A stretch of 64,000 nt of DNA from Desertibaculum subflavum (GTDB taxonomy: Bacteria > Pseudomonadota > Alphaproteobacteria > Ferrovibrionales > Ferrovibrionaceae): the NCBI GenBank assembly GCA_003576705.1, contig QOZS01000010.1:1-64000 (forward strand), read 5' to 3'. The position numbers were made by a program, and so were the translations under genes. This document shows positions 42,008-51,224 of the stretch, piece by piece. The notes beneath the pieces are model-generated. The model saw only the letters and a program-made list of their open reading frames with translations. It did no database searches and had not been told where the DNA came from. How positions within the stretch are numbered: position 1 is the stretch's first letter; each line of letters opens with the position of its first letter.

Positions 42008-45000
42008 ATGGCCACCAAGGGGAAGAAGGGCGGCGAGTCGGCCGCGGGGAAATCCGGCAAGACCGCATCGCGGAACGCCAAGACGGCGGCGAAAGCCCCG
42101 GCCGCGCGTGCGGCGGCGGCCAAAGCGGCGACGGCGAAGCCGGCGGCGGCGACAACCCGCACGGCCGCGGCAACCGTGGTCGCCGCCACCGATCGGGTCA
42201 GCGCCGTCGCTGCGGTCGGCGGCGTCACCGCCGGGCCGCTCGACCGAGGCACGATCGTCACTGGCCCGATCGTCACTGGCCCGACCGTCACCGGGCCCAT
42301 CGTCGCGGGCCCGATTACCGACGGCCCGATCATCGCCATCCCGGTGCTGGACTTCACCGGCAACCTGTTCGAGGCCGGGCGGCCGGGCACAGCCGTGGTG
42401 CGGCCGGACGATCTGCTGGCGCTCCGGGTGGAGCGGCGCAACCTGAACATCGTGCCGGGCACGCCGCCGCGCCTGGTCAAGGCCGGCAGCGGCAGCGCCT
42501 TCCTGATCCTGCATTTCCCGCCGCAGGCGATCACCGAGGAGACCTTCTTCGAGGCGGCGCCGCCGGCGGTGAGCAACCCGCCGCCGCAGCGCCCCGACGA
42601 GCCGGCCAAGCCCGATCCGCCGGGCGGCACCGAGGACCCGCGGGTGCCGCCGATCCGCGCCCGCATCGCCGGCGAATCGCGCGTCGCCTTCCAGGTGCCG
42701 GACGGGTTCGACATTCCCTACACCTTGGAAGGCGTGCTGGAGGCCTGCCGCACGTTGGCGCTCAGCGTCGCGGCCAATGCACGTCTACCAGGGCCGACCA
42801 TCTCGGTCGTGCAGGTCAGCGATCTGTTCAATGTCAGCGCGGTGAAGGCGCTGAAGCCGCAGCAACGCGCGGCGCTTTCGAGCTTCGCCGCGCGCAGCGT
42901 GCAGATCGGCGCGATCCAGGGCGACAGCGCGACCCTGCGCATGCGGCAGTTCACGGCGGGGCCGGCGACCAGGGCATTCGCCGTTCAGGTGGGGCGCATT
43001 CCGGATCTGAGCATAAGGCCGAATCCGCCGCGGCCGGCCTTGCCCGCTTCGACCGCGACATCGATCGAGTTCCCCTGGCGGCTGATCCTGTCGCCGCATG
43101 CCGACGAGCGCTGGCATCATGCATCAGCGCCCGCCACCTCGCCGGCGACGGGACGGACCGAGCTCTGGCATTCCCGGCTGGTCGCGCCGAACAGCAAGGG
43201 TGAGGTGATCGAGCCGCCCTATCCCGACCCGCAGCGCACGGTGCGGGCAATCTGGGCGCTGACCGGCGAGAGCTCGACCAGGAACATGCAGAGCGCCTGG
43301 CCGGACCCGTCGGCGGATCTGCCGCCGCCGAGCACCAGCCCGTTCCGCATGCCGATGGACGATTTCGACCGCTTCCAGATCGCCCATCTGTCCTCGAACT
43401 TCTCGGTCTCGGGCTATTCGCCGAATGCGGTCAACACCGACCTGATGATGCTGTCCTCGCTCGGCGCCTGGCTCGATTCGCGCGGCGTCTGGGACCCGCC
43501 GGGCCTGTCGGTCGAGGAATGGGTGCACCGCGCCAGCATGGCGCGCGACCACTACGTGCGTATCGTCTATCGCGGCTTCCTGTACCCGTTCGGCCACCGC
43601 GTCTCGTTGGTCAAGGTGAGCGAGCGCAAGTTCCACAACGGCAAGGCGACGACCGAGCAGAAGCCCGGCAACCCCGCCTATCTGCGCCAGCGCCTGTTCA
43701 TAATCGTGCGCGAGCGCGAGCGGATGTTCGACGACCCGCGCTACCAGAACATTCGCGACATGGCGGGCAACGTCTTCTACATCCGCCAGTTCCCGTTCTC
43801 GAGCGTGCGCATCCTCACCCAGGTGACGCCCAACCTGGACCAGCCGAATGTCGGGCCGTCCAAGATTGACAATTTCGGCCAGCTGATGTTCTGGCCGCAT
43901 GTCGGCGGCCAGCCGTTCAAGTTCCAGTGCGTCGCCACCGATCTCGACGGGCACCGCATCGCCTTCGACCTGCCCATGATCTTCATGGACAACACGCTGG
44001 CCTGCCCGCGCAGCTTCAATCCCACGACCAAGAAGCTGGAGCCGCAATTCGCCGCCGCCGAGACCAACGCGATCGCGGCTCGCAACGCATTCGACGCCGG
44101 CGGCGGCAAGAACATCGCCGGCATCAAGCAGCAGCGCGTCGCCCTGGCGACCAGCCTGAAGCCCGGCGACACCTCGGTGCAGGTGGAGAACATCATCTTC
44201 GGCGGCGAGGCGGAGCAGAACAATACATTCCTGCGGAACATCAGCGACGACCTGTCGCGGCCGGTCTTCTTCCCCAAGATTCGCGAGACACGCGCCCGCA
44301 TCGGCGCGCTGGCGCATCTGACCGGCAGCGCGAAATCGAACAAGCTGCTCTGGAACGCGCATTACCTGAAGCACGGCTTCGACACGAACAAGGGCCAGGT
44401 CTTCGTCGACGTGGCGAACGAATCGGGCATGGCGACGCTCGACTTCTCCGCCCAGGGCGACCGCTCCGGCGGCTATGTGCAGCCGAATATGAAGCCGAAC
44501 GCGCTGTCGCGCTTCGCCGGCCCGGTCATGGGCGATGTCGGCCAGTTCATCGCCGGCACGGTGCCGGATGGCGGCGGCTTCCCCACCTCGATCAGCGATT
44601 TGCCGCTGCCGCTGCTGTTCGGCTGCATCCCGCTCGGCGAGCTGATCAAGGCGGTCGTCGACCTGGTGGACGCACCGGACAAGATCCCGAAATTCGGCAG
44701 CGAGGCGGCGAACCAGGTCGAGAGCTTCATCAATGGCCTGGCGCGGCTCTACGGCTTCGTCATCGATCTCGCCGCCAAGCCCGGCAGCATCGCCGATGCC
44801 GCCATGGCGGCGTTCAAGGCGACGCTGACCGATCTGCTGCAGCAGGGGCAGGCCTATGCGGCGGCGCAGATGGCGCCGGTGCAAGCGGCGGCGAACCAGC
44901 TGACCGCAGCGCTGAACGACGTCATCGCCAAGGTGCAGCCGCTGATCGACGCGGCGATCGACGGCGCGCCGGCGTTGCCCGCGCTCGGCCAGCTGCCGGC

Positions 45001-46489
45001 CTCGATCACCCAGGCGCGCGCCCGCGTGGCGGACCTGAAGAACGCTGCCAACGCCAATGTCGGCGGCGCGACACTGCCTTCGGGCCTGCGCCAATCGATC
45101 CTGAGCTTCGCGCAAGGCCTGGATGGCTTCCTGGCCGACCTGCAGGCCTTCCCGACCCTGGTCACGCAAGGCAAGGCGCTGTTCGACGCGCTGGACGCCA
45201 TCGTCGGCCAGCCGGACCAGATCGGCACCCTGTTCTCCGATCCCGGCGCCTTGCAGACGCGTGTCGAGGCCGTCGCCAACGCCATCGGCCCGCTGAAGAC
45301 GACGGTCGGCGGGATCAAGCTGCTCGACGGCGCGCCGCGCAAGGCGATCGTCGAGGCGATGAGCGCGGTGGAGCAGGTGCTGGGCGGCGTCGCCGACCTG
45401 CTGCAGCTGGTCGAGATGCTGACCGGCGAGGAGCTGACCATCCGCTTCGACTGGAATCCGCAGATCGACAATTGGTGGCTGCCCGGCGTCAGCCACTCGG
45501 AAGACCCGATCTTCCGCGCCAACGACAAGCGCGGCTTCCTGGTCGCGGTCGAGGCCAAGGTGAAGAAGACCGGCGGCTCGACGCCGAAGATCAACGTCAC
45601 CTGCGGGCTGAAGCATTTCGACCTGATCCTGATCGCGCCGGCGAGCTTCATGGAGCTGAACTTCGAGAAGATCGAATTCACCGTCGACAGCGCGGCGAAG
45701 ATGGATGTCGACGTGCTGCTGAGCGACATCAAGTTCGTCGGCCCGCTTTCCTTCGTCGAGACCTTGCGCGACCTGATCCCGCTCGACGGGTTCAGCGACC
45801 CGCCCTTCCTCGACATCTCGCCGCAGGGCATCGATGCCGGCTTCAACATTGCGCTGCCGGGCATCACCGTCGGCGTGATGAGCCTGACCAATCTCAGCCT
45901 CGGCGCCGGCTTCACCATTCCCTTCATCGGCCAGCCGCTCAGCGTCCGCTTCAACTTCTGCACCCGCGAGCAGCCGTTCTGCCTCACCGTCTACATGTTC
46001 GGCGGCGGCGGCTTCTTCGGCGTCACCATCGATCCGCACGGCGTGCAGATCCTGGAAGCCTCGTTCGAGTTCGGCGCCTCGATCTCGATCGACCTGGGCG
46101 TGGCATCCGGCGGCGTCTATGTGATGGCCGGCCTCTATTTCCGTATGGAGCAGGATGCCGCCTCGCTGACCGGCTATTTCCGGCTGGGCGGCCATGTCGA
46201 CGTGCTCGGCATCATCACCGCCTCGCTCGAGCTCTATCTGGAGCTGCGCTTCGAGTTCGAGAGCGGCAAGTGCGTCGGCAAGGCGAGCCTGACCATCGAG
46301 ATTTCGGTCTTCATCTTCTCCGGCAGCGTCACCGTCACCTGCGAGCGCAAGTTCGCCGGCGCCAACGGCGATCCGAGCCTGCGGCAGATGCTGGGCTTCC
46401 AGCCGGAGCTGCCGCTGGATGACGAGCTGGCATTGATCGACGCGAACACCGACTACGCGTGGCGCGAACACTGCGAGGCATTCGCCTAA
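42008..46489 (+). CDS. Giant protein A of unknown function, paired with protein B
   Basis: 1493 residues from the ATG at 42008 (AAGGGGG 7 nt upstream). Residues 1-60 form a Lys/Ala-rich histone-H1-like tail. Residues 81-110 are six pentapeptides of the type G-P-I-V-T. Residues 110-860 are a mixed, mainly beta region with several Trp/Arg-rich blocks, for example WVHRASMARDHYVRIVYRGF. Residues about 870-1130 are helical and Ala/Gln-rich. Residues 1150-1460 are alternating hydrophobic strands ending in SGSVTVTCERKFAGANGDPS. No signal peptide, RTX repeat or catalytic motif is recognised. Protein B follows after 14 bp. I do not know its function; the strand-rich end could form an amphipathic sheet. 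Confidence 0.8.
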   Translation: MATKGKKGGESAAGKSGKTASRNAKTAAKAPAARAAAAKAATAKPAAATTRTAAATVVAATDRVSAVAAVGGVTAGPLDRGTIVTGPIVTGPTVTGPIVAGPITDGPIIAIPVLDFTGNLFEAGRPGTAVVRPDDLLALRVERRNLNIVPGTPPRLVKAGSGSAFLILHFPPQAITEETFFEAAPPAVSNPPPQRPDEPAKPDPPGGTEDPRVPPIRARIAGESRVAFQVPDGFDIPYTLEGVLEACRTLALSVAANARLPGPTISVVQVSDLFNVSAVKALKPQQRAALSSFAARSVQIGAIQGDSATLRMRQFTAGPATRAFAVQVGRIPDLSIRPNPPRPALPASTATSIEFPWRLILSPHADERWHHASAPATSPATGRTELWHSRLVAPNSKGEVIEPPYPDPQRTVRAIWALTGESSTRNMQSAWPDPSADLPPPSTSPFRMPMDDFDRFQIAHLSSNFSVSGYSPNAVNTDLMMLSSLGAWLDSRGVWDPPGLSVEEWVHRASMARDHYVRIVYRGFLYPFGHRVSLVKVSERKFHNGKATTEQKPGNPAYLRQRLFIIVRERERMFDDPRYQNIRDMAGNVFYIRQFPFSSVRILTQVTPNLDQPNVGPSKIDNFGQLMFWPHVGGQPFKFQCVATDLDGHRIAFDLPMIFMDNTLACPRSFNPTTKKLEPQFAAAETNAIAARNAFDAGGGKNIAGIKQQRVALATSLKPGDTSVQVENIIFGGEAEQNNTFLRNISDDLSRPVFFPKIRETRARIGALAHLTGSAKSNKLLWNAHYLKHGFDTNKGQVFVDVANESGMATLDFSAQGDRSGGYVQPNMKPNALSRFAGPVMGDVGQFIAGTVPDGGGFPTSISDLPLPLLFGCIPLGELIKAVVDLVDAPDKIPKFGSEAANQVESFINGLARLYGFVIDLAAKPGSIADAAMAAFKATLTDLLQQGQAYAAAQMAPVQAAANQLTAALNDVIAKVQPLIDAAIDGAPALPALGQLPASITQARARVADLKNAANANVGGATLPSGLRQSILSFAQGLDGFLADLQAFPTLVTQGKALFDALDAIVGQPDQIGTLFSDPGALQTRVEAVANAIGPLKTTVGGIKLLDGAPRKAIVEAMSAVEQVLGGVADLLQLVEMLTGEELTIRFDWNPQIDNWWLPGVSHSEDPIFRANDKRGFLVAVEAKVKKTGGSTPKINVTCGLKHFDLILIAPASFMELNFEKIEFTVDSAAKMDVDVLLSDIKFVGPLSFVETLRDLIPLDGFSDPPFLDISPQGIDAGFNIALPGITVGVMSLTNLSLGAGFTIPFIGQPLSVRFNFCTREQPFCLTVYMFGGGGFFGVTIDPHGVQILEASFEFGASISIDLGVASGGVYVMAGLYFRMEQDAASLTGYFRLGGHVDVLGIITASLELYLELRFEFESGKCVGKASLTIEISVFIFSGSVTVTCERKFAGANGDPSLRQMLGFQPELPLDDELALIDANTDYAWREHCEAFA
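42248..42337 (+). repeat. Pentapeptide tandem repeat in giant protein A
   Basis: Six consecutive 15-bp units encode GTIVT, GPIVT, GPTVT, GPIVA, GPITD and GPIIA (residues 81-110). The same repeat type occurs near the C-terminus of the neighbouring protein B at 50983-51027. Confidence 0.85.
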
Positions 46490-46503
46490 GGGGGGCGCAG
46501 ACC

Positions 46504-49500
46504 ATGGCCAAGCAGACAATCCTCTGGACGGTGCTGCCGCACGGACGGGTCGAGGAAGGCCCGATGAAGGGCCGGCGCCGGGTCAGCGTGGTGGTGTCGC
46601 CGCGGCTGACGCCGCAGGCCGCCGACGAGCAGGTGCTGAAGGCCTTTCCGGAATTCCTCGACTGGCCGGCGACGCTCGCCGCGGCGAAGTTCCGCCTGGT
46701 GCTGGGTCCCGTCACTGTCGGCCTGATTCCACTCAACGGCGGCGATTCCACATTGTGGGGCAAGCTGTTCGATGCCGACACGCCGGTCGCCGGCTTCCAG
46801 TTCAAGGATATGAGCAAGGTCAACCTGCGCAGCTTCCAGGTGCGCAACGTGCTCGGCTTCCTGCGTCGGCATTACGGCCGGCTGGCGGTGCAATCGACCG
46901 CGAACCACCCGACCTTGCTGCCCTGGCGCAACGCACATCCCGACCTGAAGGGCATGCTGGGCGCGCTGGGCACGCGCACGCAGAAGTTCAATTTCGGCGA
47001 CCGCAGCGTGGAGGTGGCGCTGCCCGGCTTCTCGCGCTTCTTCAACGACGATGCGCGGGACTCGATCGAAGGCCGGCTCAAGCGCCAGGTCTTCGCCGCC
47101 GAGGGACTTTATCGCGTGCCGGTTCCCGCGATCGATGCGCCGGAAGCGGGCTCGCCGCCCCAGGCCGGCGATGCCGTGCTGCGCGTATTGCCGGCGGATT
47201 GGCACGACCCGGCGGGCGGCGGGCCCGATGCCGGCCTGATGAGCCAGTTCGCCGGCGCCGACGAATACGCCTTCTACCAGGCCGACCGGTTCTACCGCCG
47301 CGAGCCGCCGAGCGACGCGCAGCGCAAGATGCGGCGCCCATCGTATCAGGACATCCCGGCGCCGCCGAAAGTGCCGGACTACGACTTCCACCGCACCGTC
47401 GCATCCTATGCGGACTATCCGCTGCTGCTGCGCGCGCTCGGCCTGATCGTCGATTGCGCGCTGGAGGATGACGGACCGATCGACGCCAAGGTCGCGGCCG
47501 GCGGCGGCACCGGCAAAGGCCTGATCTCGCTGCAGATCGGCTGGGCCAGCAACCACAACCCGGCCGACGACACCACGCCGCGCACCGCCTGGACCGCCGA
47601 CAAGGAGCGATTCTTCACCCGCCCGCGCCGCAACGAGTTCGACCGTGGCCTGCTGCGGCTGGAACAATCCGACGACGGCTGGGGCGTGAAGGGCAAGGAC
47701 AAGCCCGGCCTGTTCGACATCTATCAGGTCGATCCGGACGGCGCCTCGCTGAAGACCGTCGGCTTCACCTTGTCGGCGCAGAACCTGGTCGCCAAGAGCC
47801 TGAGCCTGCGCCAGATCGACGGCGAGGTGACCTATACGACCGGCGACAAGCAGCCGGTGGCCGCCTTGCGCTCCGGCGGGCTCGGCGTGTCGAAGCACGG
47901 CCGGGCGACCCAGGTGGCGCAGGATGCCGCCGCCGCCGCGCTGAAGAACCACGTGGTGGATCAGGGCAATGGCGGCAACGTCGTGTTCTTCGCCGAGGAC
48001 GTGCTGCGCGGCTATCGCATCGACGTCGCGCCGGTGCCGGACCCCGCCGCGCCCGGCAAGTGGCTGACGCTCTGCGCCCGGGCCGGCAATTACCGCCTGA
48101 TCGAGGCGAACGAGATCCTGAGCCTGCCGCCGGACGAGGGCTATGTCTCCGGCGCCTCGACCTCCAGCACGGCGAGCGCCAATGTCGACCCCGACGACCA
48201 CTACCTGCACGAATCGCTGTTCCGCTGGACCGGCTGGAGCCTGTGCACGCCGAGGCCCGGCCTGGTGCTGCGCGCGAAGCCGGTCGACGACACCCAGCTG
48301 CAAGCCGAGGAACCGACCCAGGTGAAGGACGAGGCGGCGAACGGCAATGGCCTCGCCGTCGAGTTCAAGGCGCTGAAGGGAACCTTGCCGCGGCTGCGCT
48401 TCGGCCAGCTCTATCGGTTCCGGGCGCGCGTGGTCGATCTCGCCGGCAACAGCCTGTCGAAGGACGACCCAACCTTGGGCGATCTGGAGCAGGCGAGCGA
48501 TGCGGTCGGCTATTGGCGATTCGAGCCGGTCGACCCGCCGGCCATGGTGCAGCGCGGACGGCTGAGCGAGGGCGAATCGCTCGAGCGCCTGGTGATCCGC
48601 AGCAATTACGACGCCGACACCGCGAACTATCCGGCGACGGCGGATTTCGCCGCCGCCATCGCCCTGCCGGCTTCGCAGGATTTCGAATATCCGCCGGAGA
48701 ACGAACGCCACCTGGTGCCGCCGAAATCCTCGCAGCAGCAATGCGAGGGCCACGGCATGTTCGATCCCTTCTTCGCCGATCCGCTGACCATCAAGGACGG
48801 CTATGCCATCGCGGCGCGCGAGGCGGGGACGCTTTACGATCCGACGCCGGGCGCGCAGGTCGAGCTGGTGACGCCGGCCTCCCTCACCGAGGTCGCGACC
48901 ACGGCGGCGGTGCCGCCGGCCCTGCCGGCGCCGGACAACCCGGTCGGCGACCGGCTGCGCGGCGGGCAATACGTCATCCACCGCGAGGAGCTGATCGAGA
49001 CGCCCTATCTGCCGGATGCCGCCGCCGGTGGCATCGCGCTACGCGCCGCGCCGGGCCATGCCATCCCCGGTGTCGCCGGCGAGATGGTGCTGGGGCCGAG
49101 CTGCGTGATCCGCTTCGCGCCGAACCAGGAACTGGTGCTGCTGGTCTCGCACCGGAACGACTGGCCGAAATCGCAAGGCTTCCGCCTGATCCTGGCCGAG
49201 CGCCAGGCGGCGCTGGTTGATCTGCCCTGCGCCGAGACCTTCACTGACGCCGGCGCACCGGTCTGGGACGAGGACGCACGCACACTGACGCTGTTCGTCG
49301 CCAAGGGGCGCATCGTGCGCCTGGTCTATTCGAGCTTCGCCCATCCGGCGCTGATCAAGACCTTCGGCGTGCCGCACTGGACCCAGAACGATGCCGAGCG
49401 CGAATTCGTCATGGGCATGGCGGTGATGGGCGCGAGCTGGATGCTGACGCCGTTCCGCCACCTCACCCTGGTGCATACGACGCAGCAGCCTATCTGCCTG

Positions 49501-51222
49501 CCGGAACTGCTGTTCCTGTCGGCGCCGCGCGAGATCGGGGCACATCACACCGACCTGTTCTGCCGCATCGTGCGCCTGCACGGGCCATCGACCGGCAAGT
49601 TCGAGATCGAGGCCGACTGGCACGAGTGGACCGACGACCTGGACAAGGACGCGCCCGAGCGCATCCCGCATAAGGGCCAGCTCGGCGAGATCCAGCTCGC
49701 CGAGAACCATGTCAACGAGTTCAACCTGGGCGCTGCCGTCGAGGCCTCGCGCATCGCCGACGACGACAATCCGCAGGGCTTCAACCAGGAGCGCCAGCGC
49801 GCCCGCGGCGACCGGCACGATTTCGGCGATACCCGCTTCCGCCTGGTGCATTACCGCGTGCGGGCGACGACGCGGTTCCGCGAGTACCTGTCGCGCGCCC
49901 TCTATGCGCAACGGGACCTGGTCACCCGGCTCGGCCCCGTCGCGCTCGGCGAGCGGGTGAAATTCGGCGCCGAGGACGATCCCGGCGCGCCGGTGCTGAC
50001 CGATCCGACCGGCGGCGAGGAACAGACCCTGGTGCGGGCGACCGCGCCGCCGGACGATCCGCGCGTGCTCTACATCGTGCCGACCTTCCGCTGGCAGCGG
50101 AGCGACAGCGCCGATACGCGCCAGGTCACACGCTTCGGCAACGGCCTGCGCGTCTGGCTCGATCGGCCGTGGTTCAGCTCCGGGGATGGCGAGCTGCTCG
50201 GCGTCGTCCTGTTCGGCGACGGCGCGCGCTTTACCGACGTGCCGCCACATATGCAGGCGCTGGTCACGCAATGGGGCCTGGACCCGCTGTGGGACACCGC
50301 GCTGCCGAAATCGAAGACCAGCATCGCCGATTTCGCGGCGCGCGTGCGGGCCGAGGCGGTTCCGCTGCAGGAGCGGCCGAACGATCCCTTGGTCCAGGTG
50401 GTCGGGCATCGCGTGCACTGGGATGCTGGCCGCAAGCTCTGGTATTGCGATATCGAGCTCGATCCGGGCACCACGTACATGCCGTTCGTGAGGCTGGCCC
50501 TGGTGCGCTATCAGCCGAACGCGCTGCCGAACGCCAAGGTCTCCAAGGTGGTGCTGGCGGAGTTCGCCCAGGTGCTGCCGCGCCGGCGCGCCGTGCTGAA
50601 GCGCCAGGGCGCCGCGACCGGCATCACCCTGCACGGCGCCGTGCCGCATTTCGGGCCGATGAAGTTCCCGGTCGATTCCGAATATCAGGACATCTCCTTC
50701 ATCCAGGGCGCGCACGAGACCGGGCGCAACCGGGTCGAGCTGGTGCTGCAGACCCGCGACCCGGCAATCGACAGCGACCTCGCCTGGAGCGACACGGCGA
50801 CGCTCGGCAATGCCATCGTCGGCGAGGGCGACAGCGGCACCAATCCCGGCGGCATCTTCGCCGAACCGTTCGTTGCCGCCGCGGCGACCCGCGTGGTGCA
50901 GCCCCGCGCCGGCAGCGCCGTCCGGCTTGCTTCGGAAGTGGAGCTGCAGGCGGCGGTCGGCATCCGCGACCGCGTCGCCGGCGGCCCCGTCGTCGCCGGA
51001 CCGATCGTCACCGGGCCGATCGTCACGCTCGACCCGCCGATCTGGACCGCGACGGTGACGGTGCCGGGCACCGGCGGCAAGCCGGGCCGCCTGGTGCTGC
51101 GCGAATTCGAACGCTACTACACCGATCGCACGGTGCCGGAGAACCGCGCAGGCGCCGTTCGCCGCCGCCGCGTCATCGAGGAGCGGCTGGTCTATGCGGC
51201 GATCTTCGACCTGCCGGTCTAG
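46504..51222 (+). CDS. Giant protein B of unknown function, paired with protein A
   Basis: 1572 residues from ATG 46504 (GGGGGG 8 nt upstream), 14 bp after protein A. No signal peptide or membrane helix is obvious. Recognisable blocks are the N-terminal VVVSPRLTPQAADEQ and FPEFLDWPATLAAAKFRL, and a well-ordered FHRTVASYADYPLLLRALGL near residues 296-315. Much of residues 350-1490 is beta-rich with many Trp, Arg and Asp. Residues 1494-1508 are three GPIVT-type units, followed by about 65 residues ending in a basic RRRRVIEERL and FDLPV. No known domain is recognised. It ends 2 bp before the convergent HlyD gene's stop. A and B probably form a complex or act in succession. Confidence 0.8.
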   Translation: MAKQTILWTVLPHGRVEEGPMKGRRRVSVVVSPRLTPQAADEQVLKAFPEFLDWPATLAAAKFRLVLGPVTVGLIPLNGGDSTLWGKLFDADTPVAGFQFKDMSKVNLRSFQVRNVLGFLRRHYGRLAVQSTANHPTLLPWRNAHPDLKGMLGALGTRTQKFNFGDRSVEVALPGFSRFFNDDARDSIEGRLKRQVFAAEGLYRVPVPAIDAPEAGSPPQAGDAVLRVLPADWHDPAGGGPDAGLMSQFAGADEYAFYQADRFYRREPPSDAQRKMRRPSYQDIPAPPKVPDYDFHRTVASYADYPLLLRALGLIVDCALEDDGPIDAKVAAGGGTGKGLISLQIGWASNHNPADDTTPRTAWTADKERFFTRPRRNEFDRGLLRLEQSDDGWGVKGKDKPGLFDIYQVDPDGASLKTVGFTLSAQNLVAKSLSLRQIDGEVTYTTGDKQPVAALRSGGLGVSKHGRATQVAQDAAAAALKNHVVDQGNGGNVVFFAEDVLRGYRIDVAPVPDPAAPGKWLTLCARAGNYRLIEANEILSLPPDEGYVSGASTSSTASANVDPDDHYLHESLFRWTGWSLCTPRPGLVLRAKPVDDTQLQAEEPTQVKDEAANGNGLAVEFKALKGTLPRLRFGQLYRFRARVVDLAGNSLSKDDPTLGDLEQASDAVGYWRFEPVDPPAMVQRGRLSEGESLERLVIRSNYDADTANYPATADFAAAIALPASQDFEYPPENERHLVPPKSSQQQCEGHGMFDPFFADPLTIKDGYAIAAREAGTLYDPTPGAQVELVTPASLTEVATTAAVPPALPAPDNPVGDRLRGGQYVIHREELIETPYLPDAAAGGIALRAAPGHAIPGVAGEMVLGPSCVIRFAPNQELVLLVSHRNDWPKSQGFRLILAERQAALVDLPCAETFTDAGAPVWDEDARTLTLFVAKGRIVRLVYSSFAHPALIKTFGVPHWTQNDAEREFVMGMAVMGASWMLTPFRHLTLVHTTQQPICLPELLFLSAPREIGAHHTDLFCRIVRLHGPSTGKFEIEADWHEWTDDLDKDAPERIPHKGQLGEIQLAENHVNEFNLGAAVEASRIADDDNPQGFNQERQRARGDRHDFGDTRFRLVHYRVRATTRFREYLSRALYAQRDLVTRLGPVALGERVKFGAEDDPGAPVLTDPTGGEEQTLVRATAPPDDPRVLYIVPTFRWQRSDSADTRQVTRFGNGLRVWLDRPWFSSGDGELLGVVLFGDGARFTDVPPHMQALVTQWGLDPLWDTALPKSKTSIADFAARVRAEAVPLQERPNDPLVQVVGHRVHWDAGRKLWYCDIELDPGTTYMPFVRLALVRYQPNALPNAKVSKVVLAEFAQVLPRRRAVLKRQGAATGITLHGAVPHFGPMKFPVDSEYQDISFIQGAHETGRNRVELVLQTRDPAIDSDLAWSDTATLGNAIVGEGDSGTNPGGIFAEPFVAAAATRVVQPRAGSAVRLASEVELQAAVGIRDRVAGGPVVAGPIVTGPIVTLDPPIWTATVTVPGTGGKPGRLVLREFERYYTDRTVPENRAGAVRRRRVIEERLVYAAIFDLPV
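50983..51027 (+). repeat. Pentapeptide repeat in giant protein B
   Basis: Three consecutive units GPVVA, GPIVT, GPIVT (residues 1494-1508), matching the N-terminal repeat of protein A in sequence and in codon choice (CCG ATC GTC ACC). Confidence 0.8.
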
Positions 51223-51224
51223 AT

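Noticed and set aside
42248-42337. Tandem 15-bp repeats as a CRISPR or DNA satellite
   Set aside because: Units are in frame, imperfect at the DNA level and encode a regular pentapeptide; there are no spacers.
43124-46519. Long minus-strand open frame opposite giant protein A
   Set aside because: Rich in Arg, Gln, Asp and His with no motifs; it is the antisense shadow of a high-GC gene. The same applies to the long frames opposite protein B, the RTX gene, narG and narK.
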